The position numbers were made by a program, and so were the translations under genes. This document shows positions 48,601 through 59,730 of a stretch of 64,000 nucleotides of DNA, piece by piece. The stretch covers positions 103,411-167,410 of the forward strand of contig JADFUC010002162.1 of assembly GCA_019722365.1 (NCBI GenBank). The letters run 5' to 3'. The notes beneath the pieces are model-generated. The model saw only the letters and a list, made by a program, of their open reading frames with translations, was not told the origin of the DNA and did no database searches. Numbering within the stretch: position 1 is the stretch's first letter; each line of letters opens with the position of its first letter. The stretch is from Lithospermum erythrorhizon (Eukaryota; Streptophyta; Magnoliopsida; Boraginales; Boraginaceae).

Positions 48601-49075
48601 TATGAAATGACTAAATACTCCTAGATAAGTGTCACGTTCCGGTCACGTGACCTAGTTAACGTGTTCTTAACAGAAAAAAGTTAAAAGAAAGTATCAAACA
48701 TGTTATGTTTTTAAACATAACTTATCAAGTGAGACACTTGGGACACTTTAAAACATTAGTGATAACCTGAGACACTTTAAAACATAAGTGATTATTTGGT
48801 AAAACAAGCTTCAACATGGAGTGATAAATCAATGTCTTTTGTCATTTACAATTCATTTTTCTTTAGATTTTTATTATGATATGACAAAAATATCCCTAGA
48901 AAAGTGACATGTCTTGCTTGGTCACCGTGACCTAGTTAACGTCTGACTTAACAAAAATTTAGCAGTATTGACTAGTTATGTTGCTAAACATGAGTGATCG
49001 TATGAAGCGCGTGAAACATAAACAGTAATCAAATCATGACACAACCTAAAAGTATGTGATCATCCATGCATTTTT
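48601..49075. repeat. Degenerate direct repeat with CACGTG palindrome
   Basis: Blocks at about 48,601-48,700 and 48,880-48,970 share GTGACCTAGTTAACGT and neighbouring sequence. The first copy has GGTCACGTGACC (48,641-48,652), a perfect palindrome with a G-box core; the second has GGTCACCGTGACC. Phrases such as GACACTTTAAAACAT recur and resemble 30,440. Confidence 0.45.
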
Positions 49076-50394
49076 TTCCTTATTTTATTATAGAAATTTT
49101 TTATTTTAAGCAAATCGCCAAGTGCCAATAAATATGCCAAACAAGAAAAAGTAATTTAAATTTGGCCACAATTAAATATTTGGTCACATACTATGCGTTC
49201 TTTTACGGTCCACTAAAATATTTATCTTTCTCGGATGGTTCTATCCCCATTTTTTATGACAAAAAATATATTTTTCGGTACAAAATAACTATTTTGCAAC
49301 AACAATAAACTAAAGTTTATAGGTGCATTTTACATAATTAAAATAAAAATCTCACAACTTTTTTATTTCTTATGCTCAGCCTAAAGCGTCCCCTAGCTTT
49401 GGCCAAACCCTTTTCTGCTGTTTTTCGACATACCCGCTTTACCCGCCCACAGTTATTGATCATTTGTGAATTTGGATTAATTTTTTGTTACTTATGTTTT
49501 GGGGTTGTAGTGTGTATCGATTTTGGTGTTGTCAACAAATAAACTTAATCAACAAACCCAGACAAGTTCGAATAGTCAATCCGCTAAACACCATAACAAA
49601 GCCTTATGCCTTTAAAAATCTAGCAACCCAATCACTAAAAACAATTCTTTTTGAAAAAGCCAACTTCAATTATACTAACAAGAAATGATTTTTTTTAATA
49701 AATCAAGCTAAAGAATCGATTTTTAACAAGAAAATGCAACAAAAATCGAAATGGGTAGCTCAAACAGTAAATCGTCGATAAAGCCTCAATTTAACGAAAA
49801 ATACGTAATTACACAATCGACTCGTCGAGTATAACAACTAAAAGCAACCTTATGGAGGCAAGAAGCATGGTAAAATGTAATATATATACCATATAAGTGT
49901 GCATGTAAAATAGTGAAATTGAATAAATTATTAAAAAAAGCAAAACACTAAAACTATTAGATTTGATGGGTAGCCTCACAAACCTGCGGATCTTTTTGAC
50001 GTTTGTCCTCGCTCGGATGCTACAGAAACTTTAGGTGGGTCTTCGTCTTCTAGAATTTCCCGGGTCAAGCCTGGCTTGTACATTGGAGTTCTTATGAGAT
50101 GAGCTTCAGCAAAGATGCATCTTGGTGGTATGAAGTAGTATCAATCAAATCTTATCAAACACACACATTTTGGGTGGTGTTACAACCTCCCCGACTTAAA
50201 TTCTCGACATCCTCGTTAAGCCAGCATCATCCAAGGCAAATGCCCGAAAATCAGGTGTGAGATTCACAGAGTGGCTCCTCTGTGACGAGGTGGCTCGCGC
50301 CCCTCGAAGCACTTTGTGTAGCATAGTTCTCGCGATTCCGGACGGCTCACTGCATTACCATGCAGCATACAGGAATATACGAATGTAGAGGATC
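49076..50394. other. Intergenic sequence, no gene seen
   Basis: 49,485-49,688 is a 67-residue plus frame with no known features. The region 49,990-50,390 has higher GC and looks like a repeat fragment. I cannot name it. Confidence 0.35.
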
Positions 50395-50580
50395 ACCAAG
50401 CAGTTCTTATGGGAAGAAGCTGAAAGAAAGATTTGGATACCAAAGGGAAGTTCTTTTGCAACAATTAATGAATGGAACAAAGCTGAGGGGTTTGGGCTTT
50501 TCCCAAAAAGTGTTATTGATTACTACTCTGCCTTGTTTAAAACTATAACACAATTACAATATAATAGTAGTAAGTTGTAA
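50395..50580 (+). pseudogene. Exon-like open fragment of unknown protein
   Basis: A 61-residue frame reads TKQFLWEEAERKIWIPKGSS, then an ATINEWNKAEGFGLFPKSVI segment, and ends at TAA 50,578-50,580. Its composition (Trp, aromatic, mixed charge) is protein-like and unlike the surrounding AT-rich noise. The same frame has a TAG just upstream, at 50,386-50,388, so it may begin at a splice acceptor or be a gene fragment carried by a transposon. I do not recognise the family. Confidence 0.35.
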
Positions 50581-50859
50581 CTAAAAGAAGGTGAAAACTA
50601 GAAAAAAACATTTTCAACGTTTCATAAATCATAAATATTGTTGCAAGAACAATATAGAATGTTTGAGGGATATAAAATTACTACGAATTGATGCATTGCC
50701 GCTTTTGTTGGCGAAAGAATAATGAAGTCTTGTTGAAAAACCGTGATTCGCCCCGGCTGAGCGATAGCGTTCCACGAGATAAATGCAACGACATTTAATA
50801 ATGGGCGTAATTAGTTTATGATAGATTTAGAGGTCGAGTCGAGGTCAGAGTGGTAATTT

Positions 50860-51183
50860 TCATGAATTAGAATTCGTGGGCGTGGTTTGGTGAATTATAA
50901 TAGACCTCCCAGAAATTACCCAACTCGACAAGAAAAAGGTAATAAAATCCAAGAAAGTTCATACAAAAATGATGACAATTTGTGCTACAGATGTGGAAAG
51001 AAAGGCCATTAGTCTAAGGCGTATAGGATTCCAGAATATCTTTATAAGAGATATAAGACATGTGTAGAAGGAAAACGAAAAGGAAAGTGAGTTAATTTCA
51101 ATGAACATGAACCTGAGAATGATTCTACCTATCTTGAGGCTGCAGATTTTGTTGAGGGGGCAAATGAGATGAATCTGGATTAA
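50860..51183 (+). pseudogene. copia gag C-terminal remnant with zinc knuckle
   Basis: Arg/Gly-rich broken sequence leads to CYRCGKKGH (50,984-51,010), the CCHC knuckle that binds element RNA; the fourth ligand Cys is changed in this copy (SKAYRIPE). The tail FNEHEPENDSTYLEAADFVE to the stop at 51,183 fits the Glu/Asp-rich end of this copia gag. Stops upstream of and just after the knuckle show decay. Confidence 0.7.
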
Positions 51184-51379
51184 TGAATAATTTGATATTA
51201 TTAACTACTTTGTGTTTGGATAAATTGTGGTGAACTTGAATAATCTTTTATGTTTGTACTATGTGTGATGTTGGTTTTGTGATGTTTGTTTTTTATATCA
51301 TGAAAATAGTAAAGTTGATTATATATTGTATTCTTTGCTCTCTTTAGTCTTATATAATTATATGTTTCTAAGAAGATTA

Positions 51380-51660
51380 CAACACGAAGCGTGTTGGAAC
51401 GCATTTGCATCTCAACGATTGGAACAACCGCGCTGATCCTCAAGAGAAAGACATATTTTACTGACATAAATTCTACCAGTGCATTAATAAATACAATTTC
51501 AGGTCCTGCAGACTTGATTGAAGGATCAGGTAATGCCATGTTCATATTATCAAATGGAATAAAATTTGTCATTAATGATGCTTTGTATTCTCCAAAGTAA
51601 CAAAAAAACTTATTGAGTTTTAATGACATATATCGTAAAGGGTATGATCTTGAAGCTTGA
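51380..51660 (+). pseudogene. copia protease region remnant
   Basis: Plus frame 51,391-51,600 and its continuation contain TISGPADLIEGSGNAMFILS, NDALYSPK, then a stop followed by NLLSFNDIYRKGYD. This order matches the segment after the aspartic protease active site in plant copia polyproteins (usually DALYSP...NLLSF.DI). The catalytic Asp triplet upstream is not readable. Confidence 0.7.
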
Positions 51661-51814
51661 TAAACGAAGGTAATATGAAATACTTTGTGTATTATTCTTT
51701 GAGTGTTTTGGGAAAGAAGAAAATATTGGAGAAATAACAAAATTATCTTACGAGATTACATTACCTTATATTCATGAAATTGAATGTAATTTGGTAATAA
51801 AAGAGATCTAGCGT

Positions 51815-52760
51815 GTCTTTGTGGCATGATCGTTTAGGTCATCTGGTCTGATGATGAGAGAAAATAATTGAAAGTCTGGCATGATCATCTTTTAAAGGTT
51901 TAAAGATTAATAACGAAGACATGTGAAGCTTGTTCTCTAGGAAAGAGCTAATAACTAGGCATGCACCGTACAGAAACTTCACACGGAATCGCTTTGTATC
52001 TCTTGAAGAAAATTGAGAGTGATATATGTGGTTATCCGGCCGCGTATGGACCCGTTTCAAGTATTTTATGGTATTAATTGATCGTTGAGTAGATGAATTA
52101 GCATGTTTGTTTATTATCCAAATCGATATGACATTTGCTAGATTGCTCAAATAATCAAACTAAGAGCACATTTCACGATTATATTATAAAAGAAAGTTAG
52201 ACTACCATGATGATGGTAGAATTTACATCAGGCATTCAAAGTTGTTAAATGTCAAAATTGAAAATTATTGTTGAGCATCATGTTCACCGTATACATACAC
52301 AAAATGGTTTTAGCTAAATCATTAATTAATTATGAGTCTTGTGTGGTTATGCCATTTTACATACTCTACGTTATTAATACGTTTAAGGCCCAAGTGCTAA
52401 TCGTAAGCATCTTCATGCTCGAGCTTTGCGATTGGTCGAAGCAGGATATTTCCGTCCCAAATATTTTGGATGTGAATTTATGTACCCGATAGCTCCGCTT
52501 TCACAAAGAATAAAGATGGGACCTCAAAAGGAGGTTGAGTATAATATGTAGGGTATGAGTCATGCTTATTATTAAATATCTTGAGCATTTTAATAGGTGA
52601 TGTTTTTAGACAGGTTTCTTTGATTGTCATTTTGAAGAGGCAGTTTTTCCTCCTCTGGGAGGAGAAAGAAAGCTTAGAAAATGACATAATGTGTATGTGC
52701 CATATTTGTGTCGGAATCCATATAATAAATCTTGGGGTGGAAATGTAAGAAAAGTTATAC
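51815..52760 (+). pseudogene. copia integrase remnant
   Basis: SLWHDRLGH at 51,815-51,841 is the GAG-pre-integrase motif. Further pieces in shifting frames include KYFMVLID near 52,045-52,080 (the first catalytic Asp region), a HKMVLAKSL piece near 52,300 corresponding to the HTQNGLAE region, and a RTKMGPQR-like piece near 52,500. Dense stops and frameshifts rule out function. Confidence 0.65.
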
Positions 52761-52919
52761 ACATTTCTACAGATTTGTAAATCAGTGTCGGTTATATATT
52801 GATATGAAAAAGAGTGACAAAGTCACATGTACCAGTGTTAATATTCTTGCTGCAGTTGAAATTCCGAAGCGGCATGATGTAAGCATCTAAGACGTAATGT
52901 GTTTAAAAGCGTGGCCGAC

Positions 52920-53681
52920 ACGTGGGTTCCAAGGATAAAAATCATCGAAAAAGAAAAGGGGTAGAAAAGATTGATACAAATGAAAGTGATCTTGATAAGA
53001 TATTAAATGATAATGATAACCCCGTGATAGAAAAACGTGCTCTTGAAGAAGCACAAGATGATGAAAATGAGATCATTGAAAATAAGAATGATCTCGAGAT
53101 TTCTATCAATTATGTTACCGAAAAAATAAGAATATTGATGAAATATTTGCATTATCCATTGCATATGAAATTATAAATGAAAATGATGATCTGAACCGAA
53201 TGTGTGGTTGAATATCAAGGTCGACTTGATTGGTCAAAATGGAAACATACGATAGATCTTTGAATTAAAATTTCTTAAAAGTCAAAAAGTATTTTGTACG
53301 TGATTATCCATGAAGGTATGAAACATGTTGGTTATAGGTAGATTAACATTATTAGCGAAATGAGAAAAAATGGTGTAAATCTGAGAGGCTCTTAGCATTT
53401 GCCAAAGGTTTTTCTCAAAAGAGCGAGTGATTATGAGGTACTTTGTGGATATGGGTACTTTTTGTTATTTATTTAATTAGTGCTGTCGGTATCTAATAAT
53501 CTACATATGTATTTTATGGATGTTATTTTCACATTACTTATATAGAACAACGTCTTTGAAATATAGAAAATTTCGGAAGGATTTAAAATACTTGAGACAC
53601 TCCCAAGCCCGGAGAAATGTATGCAATTAAGTTGCAAAAGATCATTGTATGGAGTTAAGCAATCGGACAAATGTGGTATAA
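52920..53681 (+). pseudogene. copia RT remnant, N-terminal part
   Basis: GSKDKNHRKRKG (52,922-52,960) is the linker between integrase and RT in this copia group, followed by an acidic stretch and SINYV. RT pieces follow out of frame, ending with SLYGVKQS near 53,645-53,670 and, after a one-base loss, QMWYN at 53,668-53,681, where the reading is cut by the inserted LTR. Confidence 0.75.
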
Positions 53682-55159
53682 TGTAATAACTTGGTTCGCC
53701 CTAGCGATTTTATATTGTCGGTCGGTGGTGGGACAGGAGATGATATCAATAATTTTGGAATAGTATCGATATATGAGGCGAGTATGAGATGAGTTGTAAT
53801 ATATTCCTTGGGGAATATGGCATTTGAAATGGGTTTCACTTGTGAGATTTAAATGCGGAAAGTGGAGAAATTAACCGCTGACAAAGCGGCCTTACTTTCC
53901 TTAAATATCTACTTGACCTTATCATTAAATCATCTTCATCGGCAATCCCACTTTCCCCGTTGGCGAGGTCGCGTACCCCCCATGGAAATTTTTCTTCCGT
54001 TTCTTCAATTCTTTGTGGCTCAGAAGACATTGAAAGTTGATTCCATCTTCCCTACGCGCCATTCTATACTCATTAAGGTAAGAAAGTTTGAAACTTTGTG
54101 ATGTTTTCTTAAGTTTTTGGAGAGGTTGACTTTAGTTGACTTTTTGGTTTTGAATTTTGAAAGTTGTAAATGGTATAGAAGTATCATCTAGGCTTGAATT
54201 ATGTGATTGGTAGTGATTATAATTGATTTTAGGGGTTGAAATTTGTTGATTGGGTTAGTTGAATTTTAGGTTGACTTTTTCTAAATTTCTTTAAATTATA
54301 TTATATGATGTTTTTGAGATCTTAATATAGTTGTTTGAGTATAAGTGTGATGTTTGATAATAGATTGGAAGAGAGAATATTATGAGTTAGGTTTTTGTAA
54401 GTGAGTGGTAATTGGATTTTTTGAATTTAAGGTTGATTATATGGATTAATTGGTTGGGAATTGATTGTTGGATTGATTAGAAGTTGTTTAAAGTGTTGGA
54501 ATTGGGGTAGGGGGAGGGGGCCGATTTGATTAGTGATTTGGGGTGGTTGGAATTTCATTGTTTTTTTATGCACTAGCAGCGTAGTAATATTTTCACCTAG
54601 AGTTGTTAAATTGATAACTATAATTGTTGTAAGTTGGAGTAATGTTATAAATAATATGAACTTTCGTTGGGTTATTTTGGGAGTATAAATATGAGATAAG
54701 AGTATAAATATGAGATAAAGTATAAAAATATATATTACTAGTTGTATATGTTATAAGTAGTAATTATAATTTTTGAATGCTTATTTAAGTGATCGTGGAA
54801 AAGATTCGTTGTTGTGATTAGTGAAGCTTATATAGTAGTCGAGGTGAGTAGTTATCTCTCGCGGGTGTATGTATGTATTATTTGCTTGAATTGTGTGTGA
54901 GCTAGAGGATATTGTTTGTGTGATTACTTGAGACTTATATATGTGAATATTATTGATTGTGATTATTGATATTTGGCGTGATATTGTGGAATTTTGTATG
55001 TTATCTTGTTGATTGGATGTTGGAAGTTGAGTAGTTGAGCTATTGGGAGATGTTTAGTTGGAATCATAGGTGATTCGGATGTGTTTGAGTCAGTTTTGAG
55101 GTCTGCGGGCTTTTGAGTGATGTGACTTGTTGATATTTAAGATTTGATTGTTGGATGAT

Positions 55160-55345
55160 TTGAGTGTGTTATTGTGCCTCGTCTTGGTCTTTGAGTGTGT
55201 TGTTATTTCCTCGTGCTTGGTATTGGGTGTGTTGTTATTGCCTCATGCCGATTATTAGTGTGTTGTTATTGCCCTCGTGCCCGATTATTGAGTGTGTTGA
55301 TATTGCCTTATGCAGATAGATGCGAGTGTGTTGTTGTTCTCCCTG
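55160..55345 (+). repeat. Minisatellite within solo LTR
   Basis: About five units of 35-45 bp with the core GAGTGTGTTGTTATTGCC then TCGTGCC and GATTATT. It sits where other LTRs of this family have hairpin arrays, but the unit sequence is different. Confidence 0.6.
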
Positions 55346-55718
55346 CAGGTTGAGGTTGTTTATATGCGCATTAGTGGTAGAAAGCCGGATATGTTGAGTT
55401 GTATATTGTGGATGTTGGTTGCTTTTGAGGTATAGTTGAGAGATTGGAGATGGATGATTGATAGCTCGAATTGTGGTATCTGTTTGGACTTTAAGTAGTT
55501 ATAGTTTCATAATAGTTATTGTGGTTGTATCTTTGGTTGGATTCTTTTATTGAGACATGCTTGTTACGATATGTTGATATATGTATGATTTTCACGCTGA
55601 TTGATTTCCTTATTGAGACCTTAGATTGTATTATGTTATAGCATGTATAAGAATTCCCTTGAAATCATAAGTTATGGCCTTGATATGTATCTTTCTTTTT
55701 ATTCTTGGAGGTTTATCT

Positions 55719-55745
55719 TGGATATATATATATATATATATATAT
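55719..55745. repeat. (AT)n microsatellite
   Basis: An uninterrupted run of alternating TA, about 26 bases, inside the solo LTR. Confidence 0.8.
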
Positions 55746-56293
55746 GACTCCTAGCTATATTTTACCATTTCGTTGTTTGTGGACTAAGTTTCACCCCTGT
55801 GATAAGTATTCACTTAAGCTTACGTGGCAGCTTACACTTATTCATGTTGGGCGGTATGATTTTTAGATTAATCGGGGTTGTGAGGTGGCGACTTGGACAT
55901 CTTTGTCTTGCTTGTGCGTCGTGGTTTGGAGCTTAAGTGAGCGATGGGTGGCCAGATGATCGCCATGATGTGGCAATACATTTTGTTGTAGTTATTGTTT
56001 TTATTTTGGTCGTAATACATAAGTAATTGTTAGTTGTTGAAATTTGATTTTTATTTCATGTATTTTTGGCAAACTGATGTAAAGTATTTTGGGGAGTTTA
56101 TGTTTTATGGATTGACTTGTGTGATTAGGTATCACCACGATGGATCGTTTTATTTAAACCGTCTTTTCAGGACTTTTATTGTGAAATTTCGATTTGTTTA
56201 AAAACAGGTTGTCTCTAAAAATGAGTCATCCATCGGTTGGTGACTTTGGTGTTGATTGTTGATTACTTACTCTAACTTAGGGTGGCAGGTATC

Positions 56294-57300
56294 TATACGT
56301 TAAGTGATTTGTTTAAAGAATGCTATGAGCAATCCTATTTGCCTGTGTTTTTATAAGAAAAATAACATTCGGTTTATAATAATTCTTTAATACATGTAGA
56401 TGATTTAGAAATGTCATTGGAACTAATAATATTAAATTAAAGCAATTGATTACTTAAATAAAGAATTTGAAATGAAAGATGGAAAAGACTAAGTTTTGTT
56501 TGATTTAAATTGAGTATACTAAAATGGTACTTGCTATACACCAATCGAATTATATATAGAGAGTGTTAAAAAGGTTTAACATGGATAAAGCTAATCCTTT
56601 GTGTACACCAGTGATGGGTAGAACCCTTAATGTTGAAAAGGATCTCTTTCGTCTGGAAGAAAATGAAGGAAACTGATGTGAAATCATCACCGATGTAATA
56701 CTTTTGTAGTGAATTTACTAGCAGATTTAGTTATTGTCTTAGAAAGAGATATTGGAAAAGGATAAAACATATATATTTCGATATCTTGATGCGTCGATCT
56801 TGGTTTGTTTATCTTTAACAATACAAAAATGAGTTTTGCTTGGTTATGGAATCACGGTGATTTGTGAATCGCGTAATCTTTAAATCTGGCTTGAGGATAT
56901 GTGTTTACAGAGATACTATATCTTGGAGATCGAAAGTAGACACTAAATAGCTACTTCTTCAAATCATTCTAAAGTTGTGCCTTTCCTGAAGCAAGTAAAG
57001 AGTATAGATGTTGAGATCGGTGGCGCGTATACAAGAAGCGTCGGCCTATCCAGCGAGTCCAACAATATTGTATGCGAGGACAATCTTTGCGTGTATTCTC
57101 AAATGAAAGAAGGTTACATCAAAGTGATAGAACCAAACACATTCCCCAGTTCTTTTCATTAAATAAGAACTTGAAAGAAACAAAAGGTAGATATTGGGTA
57201 TATTCGTTCTATGTGATAATATAGCAAATCTCTTCTGTTGATACTTCTACTAAGTTTTTCAGAAGCTGCGTTGAGTATGGAATGCATCACCTTGAGATTT
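56294..57300 (+). pseudogene. copia RT C-terminal part and RNase H remnant
   Basis: RT resumes with RLSDYLFKECYEQ-like sequence, then a VDDLE motif near 56,397-56,415 (the catalytic YVDD position, here HVDD), EFEMKDG (56,467-56,488), a LGLQIEY-like stretch, LKRFNMDKANPLCTPVM and GRTLNVEKD (56,563-56,640). RNase H pieces follow: SWRSKVDTK (56,922-56,945), a YEDN-like motif and QMKEGYIK (57,103-57,126), and the HLEIF end near 57,285. Many stops. The frame order matches copia exactly. Confidence 0.8.
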
Positions 57301-57324
57301 TTTGAAAAAACTACCTATATTTTT

Positions 57325-57640
57325 ATTGAGGGGGAACATCTTTGTTGTACTCTTTTTTTTTTCCTTATGAGGGTTTTATCATTGGATTTTTCCTTATAAG
57401 GTTTTTAACGAGGTAACATATGTTTTAAATTAAGCGATTGAAAGATATTTGAAGTATTATAAATTCAACTTGTAAATAGTCATGTTAAAATATCTTAGGT
57501 AAATTTGGAAAATTGAATAGTGATAGATGAGTAATTGTTGTAGTATAAATACCTTCCCAATCTGCAAATGAAAGTGTACGGAAGCAAAAATATATATAAC
57601 ATTTGTTCTCTTACGTCTACTTCATCTAGTAGAATTAAAA
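57325..57640 (+). mobile_element. Polypurine tract and 3' LTR of the copia element
   Basis: ATTGAGGGGGAA (57,325-57,336) is the polypurine tract. The LTR begins TGTTGTACTC at 57,343, followed by the CCTTATGAGGGTTTT / TTTTTAACGAGG blocks common in plant copia LTRs. A TATA-like TATAAATACC at 57,544-57,553 lies just before the GCAAATGAAAGTG block and is the probable LTR promoter. The right edge near 57,640 is uncertain. Confidence 0.65.
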
Positions 57641-58542
57641 TATCTGATAGTAGTTATAATAATATAAAGTATTATAAGTATTAGTTTGAGCTATTAAATA
57701 ATATCCGTTTTCTTAACAAAATGGCGATTGGTAAGTTTTTGTTATTTTTTGTATGCCAACGAGGGGGTTGCAGGTAGGCAATATACCAACGCCCAAGCAG
57801 TCTTTAAAACCGTGAAATGACTATTTTGCTCCTAAATAAAACTTATCGCCAATATTTCGTTTGTTTACAAATAGAGGGAATGAAAATGATTGTTCGCCTC
57901 GATTTTAACACTTTGTTTGGGTGTGTTTTTTGCGGCCGTGGGGCTTTGGCTTTGGGTGGGGGATAGGGTAGGTCTAATAGGATGAGGTGTGTTAAAGAAG
58001 AAATTAGGGACTGCTGTTATTCTTTTATTGTCTTGATCATTAGAGAATAAAAATAGTCATTTAGGCATTTATTTAAAGGTGGAAAATTGGAGTGCAGAGG
58101 GTCATAGAGCCAAGAATGATAATTTGAGGAGTGCACAAACGAAGGAGGAAGTAAAAGTACACCGAGGAAAAGTATAGGGGACTTGACAATGGAAAGTTAA
58201 GGGGCCAATATAGAAAATTATGTAATAGTTTAGGAGGTGCCGGCCAGAAACCTAATTTAGTACTTTGTTTATTTTTTGTATCAATTTGTAGTCTCTACAT
58301 AAAATCTAATTTCATCATTTGTCACATTCATGATCTCTTGTAGTTGATAGTAAAACTCCTTAATGGTTATAATATCATAAATTAAAAGAAATAATCTTTA
58401 ATAAACATAGTTAACGGCCTCATGGCAAGCTTTTCCGTCAAATGAAAAACATCCTTACGAAATGATCACATATGAGGCACGTGGTTTTGATGAGATCAAT
58501 ATAGTTAATGACCATTTAACAATAGTAATTAAAGTGTCCATG
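57641..58542. other. Intergenic sequence, no gene seen
   Basis: Repeat-like stretch at 57,720-57,830 and mixed AT-rich sequence. No supported frame. Confidence 0.4.
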
Positions 58543-58555
58543 CACTACTACAAAA
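58543..58555 (+). mobile_element. Possible CACTA-type transposon end
   Basis: CACTACTACAAAA resembles the conserved CACTA terminus of En/Spm elements. Only one end is visible and no transposase follows, so this is a weak call. Confidence 0.3.
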
Positions 58556-59570
58556 CTCCATTTTGACCGCGCTTAAAAATCGATTTAAGTAATGCTTTTA
58601 AACTTATGGATGGGTGCAACATTTGGATTAGGTGACACTTTAGTGGCACTTTCTTGCTGATGGAACAAGATTTTTCACATAAAAATGACGAATTGCTTCT
58701 TTGTGATCTTGTAAGAAAAATATAAAATTAAGGAGGAAGGGCCAGACAACATAATTTTTTTTTTAAAAATACTTAATAAATTAATTCTTTCAAAAAATTA
58801 GAAGTCATTTGCTCTAAAATGCCCTGTTCACTCCACTACTTTCTTGTGTACTACCTTAGCATCATTCATTATAAGATAACTTGGCTCGTTTAAACTTCAT
58901 CTTAATGGTCAACTAAGTACTACCAAAATTAGCATAAAAAGTGTTCGTTAGTGTTATATATTAATATAGTTCTTACTTAATAGTAACGATTGCCGGATCT
59001 TATGTTCTGGCTTTTTGTACAACGCTCTTTATTATATTTCTATTATTTATCCATCCTTTAATCTTTCAAACACCCTTGTCAATTATATTTAGATTCGGGA
59101 AATCTACTACAATAAATGCAGTTAGAATCATTAATTTGCTTGAGTCACTATAAACAAATGTTTCTATATTTTGGATATTATAATAATTATATATTTATTT
59201 ACCACAACAAAGACTTACTAAGTGAATAATCAAATTCTATTTAATATTTTCATTTTTCATAATTAAAATATATATAACCTTTGTATCTATTCATGTGCTA
59301 CCCTCAATGCTTTACTATTTGAAAACACCTTGACATCCACATACTAATACACTAGACCATGACTGGTTACTACATACATGTAGATTCCACCACTTCTATT
59401 ATTTCTTCTCTGACTCAACCATGTTCCTTGTTAATGCATCCTTAATAACTTTCCTTTGTCTTGGTTTATTTCATCTACATTATACACCATATTTTTCTCT
59501 CAATTTGTGTGAGTAATAATTATAAAAGGAAATAAAGGAAATATTTTTTATTTATTGTCACTAAAGTGGT
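58556..59570. other. AT-rich intergenic sequence, no gene seen
   Basis: If the CACTA-like end is real, its element would start here. No frame or matching right end is visible. Confidence 0.35.
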
Positions 59571-59730
59571 AGATGGCGGATTTCACACACCGACCGTGGA
59601 ATGTGAAAATTGAAAAAAAACCCGAACCATATCCGAACCATATCGATTTCAATCGATTTGATTATTTTTAAAAAGCAGTCGATTTGGTTTTAAAAATTTC
59701 CAAACAGAAACTTTGCGGTTTATGGTTTCT
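59571..59730 (+). mobile_element. hAT-like transposon end fragment
   Basis: Opens with TAGATGGCGG and shares the CCGAACC motifs and the ATCGATTTCAATCGATTTG block with the element at 907. No matching right end found. Confidence 0.45.

Larger units (their letters stand above)
53682..56293 (+). mobile_element. Solo Ty3/gypsy LTR inserted in copia RT
   Basis: It starts TGTAATAACT and contains the blocks of the LTRs at 8-23 kb: an early splice-donor-like AAG|GTAAGAAA at 54,077, GTTGACTTT repeats (54,120-54,290), and a tandem-repeat array in the hairpin-array position. The left flank TATAA (53,677-53,681) and right flank TATAC (about 56,294-56,298) are near-identical 5-base duplications, and copia RT resumes immediately after. 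The 3' terminus is worn. No internal genes, so it is a solo LTR left by LTR-LTR recombination. Confidence 0.75.
50860..57640 (+). mobile_element. Ty1/copia retrotransposon, decayed, interrupted by a solo gypsy LTR
   Basis: Gag zinc knuckle, protease, integrase, RT and RNase H follow in copia order (integrase before RT) on the plus strand, ending in a polypurine tract and a 3' LTR start at 57,343. 53,682-56,293 is a foreign LTR. No 5' LTR with the TGTTGTACTC start was found on the left, so the element is truncated or its 5' end is unrecognisable. All frames are broken. Confidence 0.85.

Noticed and set aside
52922..53176. 84-residue charged frame as an independent gene
   Set aside because: GSKDKN..RKRKG and the acidic stretch are the integrase-RT linker of copia polyproteins, so it is part of the retroelement.
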